A DNA stretch of 10,496 nt from JBGPIK01 sp041484845. GTDB lineage: Bacteria; Desulfobacterota; Binatia; UBA9968. Location of the stretch: NCBI GenBank assembly GCA_041484845.1, contig JBGPIK010000231.1, positions 1 to 10,496 on the forward strand. Direction: 5' to 3'. Position 1 is the first letter of the stretch. Every line of letters starts with the position of its first letter. The notes under the pieces were generated by a model. The model did not search any database, was not told where the DNA came from, and saw nothing but the letters and a program-made list of their open reading frames with translations. A program made the translations under genes and the position numbers. Of the stretch, positions 1 to 5,575 are shown in pieces.

Positions 1-42
1 AAAAAACTCGGCCATAGAATTGCGCATCGCGCCTTACGAACA

Positions 43-115
43 GTAGCCCGGATGAAACGTGGCGAATCCAGGGCAGATAAGATTCTTAGATTGCGCTACG
101 CTGCATCCGAGCTAC
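43..115. repeat. 73-bp palindromic intergenic repeat
   Basis: The arm GTAGCCCGGATG (43-54) is matched by CATCCGAGCTAC (104-115), the reverse complement with one mismatch. The pairing continues inward: 55-69 aligns with the reverse complement of 88-103 with few differences, giving a long imperfect hairpin. The wording (GTAGCCCGGATG, a GCGCTACGCTG-type inner arm, a mirrored end) resembles a family of dispersed palindromic repeats that I recall from intergenic regions of many proteobacterial genomes; that identity is from memory. It lies 29 bp upstream of the toxin-antitoxin start, so it could mark an insertion boundary, or form RNA structure in the operon leader. Confidence 0.6.
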
Positions 116-143
116 GGTGCTGACAGTTAGGAGGATATGAGCC

Positions 144-374
144 ATGACTGCTGTATCGATTCAGGAGGCGAAGGCGAAACTTTCAGAGTTGATCCACAAG
201 CTCAAACCCGGCGATGAGGTCATAATCACAGAAAAGAACGTGCCGGTAGCTCGCTTGACCTCTGCCGCTATACCGCCGGCGCGGCGCAAGCTCGGCACTT
301 TGCGAGGCACGGTAAAGCACATGGCTTCGGACTTCGATGCGCCGCTTGATCAATTCAAGGAGTACACGGAGTGA
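144..374 (+). CDS. Phd/YefM-type antitoxin of a VapC module
   Basis: A 76-residue protein with the layout of Phd/YefM antitoxins. The N-terminal half (residues 1-43) carries the family signature VSIQEAKAKLSELI followed by GDEVIITEKNVPVARL, which forms the DNA-binding dimer fold. The C-terminal half (about 44-76) is the flexible tail that wraps the toxin. An AGGAGG at 129-134 sits nine bases before the ATG, so the start is secure. Its stop codon overlaps the GTG start of the PIN-domain toxin by four bases (GTGA), a classic translationally coupled antitoxin-toxin order. By family knowledge it should neutralise the toxin and, with it, repress the operon. Family-level identification is secure; no gene name is assigned because VapB, Phd and YefM labels are used loosely for this type. 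Confidence 0.9.
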   Translation: MTAVSIQEAKAKLSELIHKLKPGDEVIITEKNVPVARLTSAAIPPARRKLGTLRGTVKHMASDFDAPLDQFKEYTE

Positions 375-757
375 AGCTGCTCGTCGACGCGCACACTTTG
401 ATCTGGGCGGTGGACGACCCATCGAAACTTAGCCCACCGGCGGCAACGGCGCTGCAAGACGCTGGCAACGATCTGCTTCTGAGCGCGGGCACGATCTGGG
501 AGATAGCGATCAAAGTTGGATTGGGCAAGTTGTCCCTGTCGATGCCGTATCGACAATGGATGAATCAGGCAATAAGCGATCTGGGAATGACCGTGCTGCC
601 TATCACCGTGGAATACGCAGACGCGCAGGGTAACCTGCCCAAGCATCACGGTGATCCATTTGACCGACTGCTGGTGGCCCAAGCGCGGGTGGAGAACATG
701 GCTCTGGTTAGTGCTGATCCTGGGTTCGATCCATACGGCATAAACCGGCTCTGGTAA
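371..757 (+). CDS. vapC: VapC-type PIN-domain ribonuclease toxin
   Basis: A 128-residue single PIN domain, the normal length for VapC. The acidic metal-binding set is complete: D6 in LLVDAHTLIWA, E44 in TIWEIAIK, D95/D98 in HHGDPFDRLLVAQA, and D116 in LVSADPGFDPY. VapC toxins are Mg-dependent RNases that cut tRNA or rRNA and arrest growth; the exact target cannot be read from the sequence. Translation starts at a GTG overlapping the antitoxin stop (GTGA), so synthesis is coupled to the antitoxin. The C-terminus (YGINRLW) is the usual family ending. The pair looks intact and functional, and it sits directly before a decayed phage-defence gene. Confidence 0.92.
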   Translation: MKLLVDAHTLIWAVDDPSKLSPPAATALQDAGNDLLLSAGTIWEIAIKVGLGKLSLSMPYRQWMNQAISDLGMTVLPITVEYADAQGNLPKHHGDPFDRLLVAQARVENMALVSADPGFDPYGINRLW

Positions 758-766
758 CGGGGTGCG

Positions 767-1031
767 ATGAGTCGCGGTGCGATCACGAAATATCTGTTCG
801 ATCTCATCGCCAAGCAAGTCGAGGACTATTCACTTGTTGTTTGGTATGACCCGAAACAACATTATGCTGGAGTAGCGGAATCAGTTCAGCTTCCAAAGAC
901 AACGGTCGCCCGGTACAAGGAGAGCTTTATAAAACCGCGGCGTCGAATCGATCATCTGCTGAACGAAGAGAGCGGCCCCGACTCGTTGGTTAGCGACCTT
1001 TCCGGATCAGGGTGAGGAAGAGCATGGCTTG
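767..1031 (+). pseudogene. Truncated, frameshifted PglZ-family remnant
   Basis: The open frame 767-1015 encodes 82 residues that match the N-terminal region of PglZ-domain proteins: LFDLIAKQ, then VVWYDPKQHYAGVAE, then TTVARYKESF, then IDHLLNEE. In full-length proteins of the family this block is followed by a hydrophobic strand and a P-(L/x)-DQG-E segment. Here the first frame instead reads LVSDLSGSG and stops at 1013-1015, while the +1 frame supplies FPDQGEEEHGL (about 999-1031), exactly the continuation expected. So a single small indel near 990-1001 broke the gene. Beyond 1031 I see no further PglZ similarity, and full-length members are many hundreds of residues long. PglZ proteins belong to BREX/Pgl phage-defence systems. 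The stub starts nine bases after vapC stops. Recognition is from family memory, not a search. Confidence 0.7.
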
Positions 1032-1108
1032 AGAAATAGACCAGCGACCGCTCAACCAATCGGTGGAGGACGGCCTTGGGTTGAAAGCGTACGCCGCACG
1101 GCCTTTAC

Positions 1109-1189
1109 GCCCAACGCGTCAGGCTGACCAGACGAGGCCAGCGAGCAAAGCGAGCGGGCTGACGATCTGTGTCAAGCCGTTCGTTAGAA
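1109..1189 (-). other. Integron attC recombination site (59-base element)
   Basis: Read on the minus strand the site has all four attC boxes in order: R'' TTCTAAC (1189-1183), a 4-base spacer, L'' GGCTTGAC (1178-1171), a central arm, L' GTCAGCC (1128-1122), a 6-base spacer, and R' GTTGGGC (1115-1109), which fits the GTTRRRY consensus. L'' and L' are fully complementary apart from one extra T in L'', the kind of extrahelical base that IntI integrases use to orient the folded bottom strand. Pairing continues inward through CAGA/TCTG. R'' departs from RYYYAAC only in its first base, and this is explained by the cassette start (see the cassette entry). The adjacent minus-strand gene stops two bases before R'', the normal cassette layout. 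Confidence 0.75.
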
Positions 1190-1753
1190 CGTTACTCCCC
1201 AAGCTTTGGATGAAATCGAACGTTTTGAATCGCTTCATCGAGAAATTTCAACTCCGCTCTCGTTTGCGGCGCCCGTTCGTTCGCTGTGGCTACCGTGTAC
1301 GAAAATGCCGCAATACGAACGTGTTGTGGCGGAACAGCGTTTGCGACATACCACCAATACAACGTGATAGGCGTCCCTGCCTCTGTCGCTCGTTCCACAA
1401 TAGTTGTCACGGCATTGCCATTGCGTAAATCTTTGATATCTGCAGGTTTGACATCCGGAAACGATTCAAGCGCTGCACGCGTGGACTTGTTATCGATTTT
1501 GCGAGGGGCTTTGGTAGTGATCACGCTAAGACGAAGAGTCCCCGCATTAGGTTTGTCATCATAAAAAATGCCTCCACCGTCAGGCTCATATTTTTGGATC
1601 CAGTGCTTGGGGACTGAAAACCTTATAAGACCACCTCGATACACCACTTCTTTGGTTTCAATCCTGAGCTGGGCAGACATGGCAGATGTGGCAGATGTGA
1701 CCATACATAACAGAAAGGCGATGAGTAATGGCTTCATGGAAAAGCGTTCTAAC
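1115..1753 (-). mobile_element. Single integron gene cassette (639 bp)
   Basis: Cassette boundaries fall inside GTT core sites. On the minus strand the upstream core is G^TTAGAAC with the cut between 1754 and 1753. The downstream core is G^TTGGGC with the cut between 1115 and 1114. In an integrated cassette the first six bases belong to its own attC, so they must complement its own R''. They do: the ten bases CGTTAGAACG (minus strand, 1755-1746) are the exact complement of CGTTCTAACG (minus strand, 1191-1182). The start codon of the enclosed gene lies 16 bases inside the left boundary and its stop is two bases before attC, so the gene fills the cassette and has little room for its own promoter. 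No integrase gene and no second convincing attC are seen here, so this is a lone cassette or a fragment of an array. Confidence 0.72.
1192..1737 (-). CDS. Cassette-encoded exported protein, unknown function
   Basis: A 181-residue product beginning MKPLLIAFLLCMVTS, with a short positive start, a hydrophobic core to about residue 16 and a likely signal-peptidase I site after SAMSA (about residue 22). A longer in-frame start at 1842 would put 35 unrelated residues before this signal peptide and would lie outside the cassette, so the ATG at 1737 is preferred. The mature part (about 160 residues) contains IRFSVPKHWIQKY and GGGIFYDD, reminiscent of PsbP-like/DUF1795-type single-domain folds that begin with a strand and a P-x-x-W turn; this is a loose resemblance. 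ITLYWWYV and a C-terminal LKFLDEAIQNVRF complete the domain. It sits alone between cassette boundaries. I do not recognise a function; a periplasmic location is the only firm inference. Confidence 0.75.
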   Translation of the reverse strand: MKPLLIAFLLCMVTSATSAMSAQLRIETKEVVYRGGLIRFSVPKHWIQKYEPDGGGIFYDDKPNAGTLRLSVITTKAPRKIDNKSTRAALESFPDVKPADIKDLRNGNAVTTIVERATEAGTPITLYWWYVANAVPPQHVRIAAFSYTVATANERAPQTRAELKFLDEAIQNVRFHPKLGE

Positions 1754-1900
1754 GTATTAAGTGAGCTGCCGTAGGCGGCGACAAATGCCGGTCGGCTTAT
1801 CTCCGGCGGCGGCTCCGACAATAAAATCCAAATCGCTTGCAATATCCATCAGCTACCCCAAATTGTCAACGTTAAATCCCCCGTCAAAAGCCGACCGGGG

Positions 1901-1934
1901 CGGCGGGTTATCTCCCTAACGAACGGCGGGTTAT
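1901..1934. repeat. 11-bp direct repeat, 23-bp period
   Basis: CGGCGGGTTAT occurs at 1901-1911 and again at 1924-1934. Between them lies CTAACGAACGG, whose CTAACGAACGGC wording also appears on the minus strand at the R'' end of the attC site (1186-1175). The shared 12-mer hints that this stretch could be debris of another cassette recombination site, but no full attC fold is present. Confidence 0.4.
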
Positions 1935-1981
1935 TCCGGCCAGCGCTCCCGTTATCATAGACAATCAGCCGGGCTGTTCAT

Positions 1982-2013
1982 GCCTCTACAGCCTCGATTC
2001 AACACGTAGAGGC
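1982..2013. terminator. Hairpin downstream of the 2092-2637 gene
   Basis: GCCTCTAC (1982-1989) and GTAGAGGC (2006-2013) are exact reverse complements separated by 16 bases. On the minus strand the hairpin begins 78 bases after the stop of the 2092-2637 gene. There is no run of T after it, and the loop is large, so it is only a weak terminator candidate; it could equally be a protein-binding site. Confidence 0.3.
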
Positions 2014-2091
2014 GGTCTTGAGGGTCGGTCCCTTACTTTGTAGCATCGCAACACCTCCGCCCTGCCAGGACAATGAAGTACGGCACCGCAC

Positions 2092-2637
2092 CTACCGCTT
2101 GCTTGCTAAATGTGTGGCCCAATTCGGACAACGCTGTCGGATAAACTCATTCATCGCTTCGGCGCGAGTCGCACCTTGTTTTCGTTCCCGCCACTTGTCC
2201 AACAGGTAGCCGGCGCACTCGATTGGAATGTCCACGGACCACTTTCTGAATTCTGACTTCGACTCATGCTCATAGCGGTAAATTCCTAGAATGACTCCCA
2301 TACAGTAAGTCGCTTCTTGCTCCGGCATTCCCAGCTCGTGGTATCGTTCGACTTGGACGAAAAACGGCTCGAGTTCTTCCTCCACGATTTCAACCGCCGC
2401 TTCATCGGGGGAGGTGTAACCATCCCGGGAACGGCCTGACCTGTCCCAGCAGTCCTGCACGTCTATGGAATCGAGAACAAAGAAAACTTCATCGGCTGTC
2501 CCATCCAGGTCAATCTCTTTCAAAACAGTCCGCGCCTCGGTAAGCACCGCTTCTTGAATCTCGCCCCCTTTCTCTGCCAGCCGTTTGACCACTTCGAGGG
2601 CCTGTTCTGTTGTTAACTTCTTGATAACATCGTCCAT
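2092..2637 (-). CDS. Conserved hypothetical protein, acidic, next to hicB
   Basis: A 181-residue soluble protein with no signal peptide or membrane segment. The N-terminus (1-45) is a predicted helical region (KKLTTEQALEVVKRLAEKG). The middle carries the most family-like block, DEVFFVLDSIDVQDCWDRSG at 49-68 followed by RSRDGYTSPDEAA. Then come helices with many acidic residues (VEIVEEELEPFFVQVERYHELG) and a YCMGVILGIYRYEHES segment at 111-126. From memory, similar proteins of unknown function with the DCWDRSGRSRDGYTSPDEAA block occur in many bacteria; no biochemical role is known to me. A GGAG nine bases before the ATG supports the start. It follows hicB by 100 bases on the same strand and may be cotranscribed with it. 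No antitoxin or toxin motif is visible. Confidence 0.75.
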   Translation of the reverse strand: MDDVIKKLTTEQALEVVKRLAEKGGEIQEAVLTEARTVLKEIDLDGTADEVFFVLDSIDVQDCWDRSGRSRDGYTSPDEAAVEIVEEELEPFFVQVERYHELGMPEQEATYCMGVILGIYRYEHESKSEFRKWSVDIPIECAGYLLDKWRERKQGATRAEAMNEFIRQRCPNWATHLASKR

Positions 2638-2737
2638 ACATGAATTCTCCGTAAGCCTGATACCGAACGGAAGGGATCTCTATCGGGCGGTCGGTAATGC
2701 GGCGACTGAAGGGAACGCCGCGGCGTGCGGGACACAT

Positions 2738-3001
2738 TTATGCCGCGACCTCGACGGTCGCGTAAAAATCCACCAGCTTCTGTGTGGTTCTTGGGGTAAC
2801 CGACCGATACCGGGGCAGGGGCACTTTAATGCCATCCTCTCGCAATCCTCTCACGTGCAGCCCGATCGCCGTTTGGATGCGTCGAAGAGCCATATCGACG
2901 GTCTTTCCAGTTGCAACACATCCCGGGAAGTCCGGCACAGACGCTCCCCAGTCGCTTTCGGGTTCTTTGTTGATTCGGACCAAATACTGTAGCTTCTTCA
3001 T
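2738..3001 (-). CDS. hicB: HicB-family antitoxin
   Basis: An 87-residue protein of the HicB type: an N-terminal partial RNase H-like domain with the signature YLVRINKEPESDWGASVPDF followed by PGCVATGKTVDMALRRIQTAIGLHVRGLREDG, then a short tail ending in YATVEVAA. HicB binds and inhibits the mRNA-cutting toxin HicA. Many HicB proteins also carry a C-terminal DNA-binding domain; at this length there is none, so autoregulation by this protein alone is doubtful. GGGAG (plus-strand CTCCC near 3009-3013) lies seven bases before the ATG, inside the upstream hicA remnant, and the ATG overlaps the remnant's TGA (ATGA), the coupling expected of hicAB. Because the toxin is broken, this is probably an orphan antitoxin. 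Confidence 0.85.
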   Translation of the reverse strand: MKKLQYLVRINKEPESDWGASVPDFPGCVATGKTVDMALRRIQTAIGLHVRGLREDGIKVPLPRYRSVTPRTTQKLVDFYATVEVAA

Positions 3002-3096
3002 CGCCGTACTCCCTTAAGACCAGCTTGTCGCATCACTGATGCCAACGTCCCCTTCGGCATGAGGATGGCGGTCCGGCTTTCATTGAACCCATTCAT
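2998..3096 (-). pseudogene. hicA: HicA toxin remnant (C-terminal tail only)
   Basis: Only 32 codons from the ATG at 3096. Residues 13-24 read MPKGTLASVMRQ, followed by AGL, which is the conserved C-terminal helix of HicA toxins (the KGTL-xS-I-x-RQAGL element). The N-terminal strand and the catalytic-histidine region (the G-S-H motif) that make up the rest of the roughly 60-85-residue toxin are absent. The reading frame upstream belongs to the MFS transporter gene in another frame. The fragment overlaps the transporter stop by four bases (ATGA, 3093-3096) and hicB by four bases (2998-3001), so the translational-coupling chain is preserved although the toxin cannot work. Interpretation: a deletion removed the 5' part of hicA and joined its tail to the transporter operon. 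Confidence 0.62.
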
Positions 3097-4322
3097 GTGG
3101 TTTTTTGCTCCTCGCGCGGCTTGATGGTTTTGAAACTGCGATACAGGATGAAATCGTAAATCAGTTTGAGTAGCCCGGCGATGATGAAAGGAGCGCCTGA
3201 CAGAAACGGGATGCTGATGAGCGGTGCCGAAAAAACCGGAGCCAAGGATGCCCCCAGCGTGCGCGCGATACCCGTTACTCCCGCGGCTGAGGAACGCTCG
3301 TCCGGCGAGACCACTGCCAAAGTGTAGGACTGGCGGGTGGGCACATCCATTTGCGAGATGCTGAAACGCAGGAGCAGCAGGGTGATCGCCAGCGGCAGGT
3401 TGGGCATCAGCGGAACCAGAATCAGCAAGACATTCGATGGCGCATGTGTGAAGACCATCGTGCTGATCAGGCCGATTTTTCGCGCGATCCAAGCGGCGGA
3501 AAGCGCGGATATCCCCGCGAAGATGTTCGCGCCGAAGAAGATCGCGCCGAGCGTAGCCGGGTTCACGCCGTAACGGACATAGAACCAGTAAGCCACGATA
3601 CTCTGCACGACAAACCCGCCCGCGAACGCGTCCAACGAAAAGAGCGCAGCCAGTTTGACCACGATCTTGCTCGATCTGCCCAATCCCAGCACATTCGCCT
3701 GCGCCTTTGTGTCTTCGCTGAGAGAGGTCTCAACCCGCGGGGAAAGAAAACCAAACATGGCTGTCAGCACCAATCCAAGCGCGGCATACGCCAGAATGCT
3801 AACCCGGTAGCTGGCCAGCGGAGTCGCTCCCCCGTTTTGTAGTATCTGCGCTAGCCCGCCTCCCATCAGACTACCCAGAGCTGTGGCGAGCGATCCGGCG
3901 AGTTGGTACCAGGCAAAGACCTGGGTGCGCCTGTCTCCAGGCAAGGTCTGGGCCAGGGCGGATTGCTCGATAGCCAGAAACGGACCTACCTCGTTGCCGC
4001 TGGGGCTGATGACGCCGATGGTGGCGGCCAGCAGGAGCACGTAGAAGTTGTGTGTGACCGCAAACAGAATGCCGGCGAATACCATCAGCGCCGCGCCGAT
4101 CAGCAACATGCGTTTGCGTCCCACGCGATCGGCGCGGGTGGTGATCCACAGCGAGATGAGCGTATCGCCAAGCAAGGTCAGCGTGAGGAGAAGCCCAATC
4201 TCGGTGTCGGAGAGCCCCGCCTGCGCCAGATACAGGGCTAAGATAACGGCAAGCAGGCCATAGGCGAACATCCGCACCATGCGCGTGGCGAACAGTAGAC
4301 GGACGTCGCTATCGGCTGACAT
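3093..4322 (-). CDS. MFS transporter
   Basis: A 409-residue integral membrane protein with about 12 hydrophobic segments, typical of the major facilitator superfamily. Motif A lies in the loop between segments 2 and 3 as GDTLISLWITTRADRVGRKR (residues 52-71), with the conserved D65, G68 and R69-K70-R71. A central hydrophilic loop (about 195-215, VETSLSEDTKAQAN) separates the two halves, and the C-terminal half carries SISQMDVPTRQSYTLAVVSP and SSAAGVTGIARTLGASLAP. The substrate cannot be assigned; drug-efflux-like and metabolite exporters both fit. The short basic tail ends KTIKPREEQKTT. It starts 62 bases after the hydrolase gene on the same strand, so the two probably share a message; AGAGG ten bases before the ATG is the likely binding site. 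It runs into the hicA remnant with a four-base overlap. Confidence 0.88.
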   Translation of the reverse strand: MSADSDVRLLFATRMVRMFAYGLLAVILALYLAQAGLSDTEIGLLLTLTLLGDTLISLWITTRADRVGRKRMLLIGAALMVFAGILFAVTHNFYVLLLAATIGVISPSGNEVGPFLAIEQSALAQTLPGDRRTQVFAWYQLAGSLATALGSLMGGGLAQILQNGGATPLASYRVSILAYAALGLVLTAMFGFLSPRVETSLSEDTKAQANVLGLGRSSKIVVKLAALFSLDAFAGGFVVQSIVAYWFYVRYGVNPATLGAIFFGANIFAGISALSAAWIARKIGLISTMVFTHAPSNVLLILVPLMPNLPLAITLLLLRFSISQMDVPTRQSYTLAVVSPDERSSAAGVTGIARTLGASLAPVFSAPLISIPFLSGAPFIIAGLLKLIYDFILYRSFKTIKPREEQKTT

Positions 4323-4384
4323 AGTCAGTTGCCTCTATTCTTTCATCCCGCCGTTTGCGCTAGCTCGGTTTTCCGTAAAAGCCG

Positions 4385-5338
4385 CTACGTGCCGATAACC
4401 ATCGTCGTGCCGACGCTATTAGGAATAAAGGCGTCGGGAAATTCCTGCGCGATCAGATGAGTCGCCCGCCAGCCCGTGCAGTGCTGCGGCACAATGACGC
4501 TCGGATTGAATTCCTTCAACGCTTGAACCGTCGGCGCGATGATCGGCTCGAAGACCGGACCCGTGAGGTGAAAACCACCGATAACTCCGTGTATCTGATT
4601 CACCCCGGTGAGATCTCTTGCATGTTTGAGCGTGTTGACCACGCCCGCATGGCCGCAGCCGGTTAAAACGACCAGACCTTTGTCTTTTACATTCAAGATC
4701 ACAGCCTGATCGTCGTGAATCCAGGGATCGGGCTGCCACTTTCCGTCGATCCAAGCCACCTGAGCCGGGCTGCCTTTTTCATAGGGCGTGGTGCGCGGAA
4801 TTTGTCCGGTGATGAGCGCATGCCCGCCGACCACCATCGTCGGCCCGCGTTCTTCGATGATCTGCACATCTTCTGCTTCGAGATCACGCTTGCTCGGGGG
4901 AATGTGCTCCGACTCCCGCCCATCGGGTTGAATGTTTTTTCGCTTCAGATAGGCGTCGGGGTGAAGTACGATGGGAATTCCCGGCCGGCCATAGCGCTTG
5001 ATGAAGCCCATCAAGCCGCGCGTATGGTCGGTATGTCCGTGACTCAAAACCACCGCATGCAATTCATTACCCTTAACTTCCAGCACATCCATGTTATGGA
5101 GCACGCCGTCGATCGTCACGCCGGTGTCGAACAAGAACGAATCCTTGTTATCGTCCGCATAGGTCGTGACAAGCATAGAAACGCCATGTTCCGCCCGTAG
5201 TTGCGGTCGCGTATGAGCGTCCCTTGGACGCGGCGCGCGTCGCGCGACTGGAGTGCTGCCCATGAGCACGTCCACCGAATTGTCCATCACACTTAGTATC
5301 TCAACACGATCGATGGGCTTAAGCGATATTGCAGCCAT
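4385..5338 (-). CDS. MBL-fold metallo-hydrolase (COG1237-like)
   Basis: A 317-residue metallo-beta-lactamase-fold enzyme. Metal-binding motifs: HGHTDH at 100-105 after VVLS; a GCGHAGVVN block at 227-235 (H230); GGFHLTG at 254-260 (H257); and VPQHCTGWRA at 283-292 (H286). The MDNSVDVLMGSTP start (18-30), FDTG (70-73) and the GCGHAG/GGFHL/QHCTGW series are typical of COG1237, the group annotated around a dihydropterin-6-methylaminobenzene phosphate synthase of methanogens; most bacterial members have no proven substrate. GGAGGT seven bases before the ATG at 5338 makes this start strong; a longer in-frame start at 5422 has a Cys/Phe-rich extension with no binding site. No signal peptide is evident, so it is cytoplasmic. 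It heads the operon with the MFS transporter; a joint role in processing and exporting one compound is inference. Confidence 0.85.
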   Translation of the reverse strand: MAAISLKPIDRVEILSVMDNSVDVLMGSTPVARRAPRPRDAHTRPQLRAEHGVSMLVTTYADDNKDSFLFDTGVTIDGVLHNMDVLEVKGNELHAVVLSHGHTDHTRGLMGFIKRYGRPGIPIVLHPDAYLKRKNIQPDGRESEHIPPSKRDLEAEDVQIIEERGPTMVVGGHALITGQIPRTTPYEKGSPAQVAWIDGKWQPDPWIHDDQAVILNVKDKGLVVLTGCGHAGVVNTLKHARDLTGVNQIHGVIGGFHLTGPVFEPIIAPTVQALKEFNPSVIVPQHCTGWRATHLIAQEFPDAFIPNSVGTTMVIGT

Positions 5339-5575
5339 TGGGACCTCCGCAAAAAGATTAAAGTGGATGTTACAAAAACATTCGCTGAGCCCGTCCTCGC
5401 GCTGTGTTTTATGCTCACACAATCCGGATCACCTCACATGCGCGAGATCACGCCAGCACTATAGCAGAAATAAATCACTGCTTGCCAAAAGCCGATCGTA
5501 AAAGTCGGCTTTCGTAGCCGTTGAATTTCAGCTAATCTACGCGCATTTTCGAGAAACACGCTGGGAACCGATTTT
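5339..5575. promoter_or_regulatory. Divergent intergenic region with operator-like inverted repeat
   Basis: This 237-bp region separates the minus-strand hydrolase operon from the plus-strand MFS gene, so it should hold both promoters. AAAGCCGA (5488-5495) and TCGGCTTT (5505-5512) are exact reverse complements separated by nine bases, a size and geometry suited to a dimeric repressor or activator. I found no -35/-10 pair good enough to call for either gene. No regulator gene lies beside it in the window. Confidence 0.4.

Larger units (their letters stand above)
1754..2091. other. Intergenic stretch with small repeats, no gene
   Basis: No convincing coding region on either strand. It separates the left cassette boundary from the end of the 2092-2637 gene. 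It would contain the cassette's recipient site (attI or a preceding attC), but I could not find a paired R''/L'' set. The minus-strand R''-like ATTTAAC at 1877-1871 has spacers too unequal to fold with the boundary core. It holds an 11-bp direct repeat (1901-1934) and a perfect 8-bp inverted repeat (1982-2013), listed separately. Confidence 0.5.

Noticed and set aside
1286..1774. Plus-strand open frames across the cassette gene
   Set aside because: They are antisense shadows; the minus strand has the signal peptide and the cassette layout.
1738..1842. N-terminal extension of the cassette protein (start at 1842)
   Set aside because: The extra 35 residues precede a clean signal peptide and cross the cassette boundary; the ATG at 1737 fits both.
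1748..1877. A second attC between TTCTAAC (1748) and GTTAAAT (1877)
   Set aside because: The ends share TAACGT complementarity and an AGCTG pair, but the spacers (8 versus 14 bases) and the interior do not fold into L boxes.
5338..5422. Upstream start of the MBL hydrolase at 5422
   Set aside because: The ATG at 5338 has GGAGGT at ideal distance and family-like sequence begins just after it.
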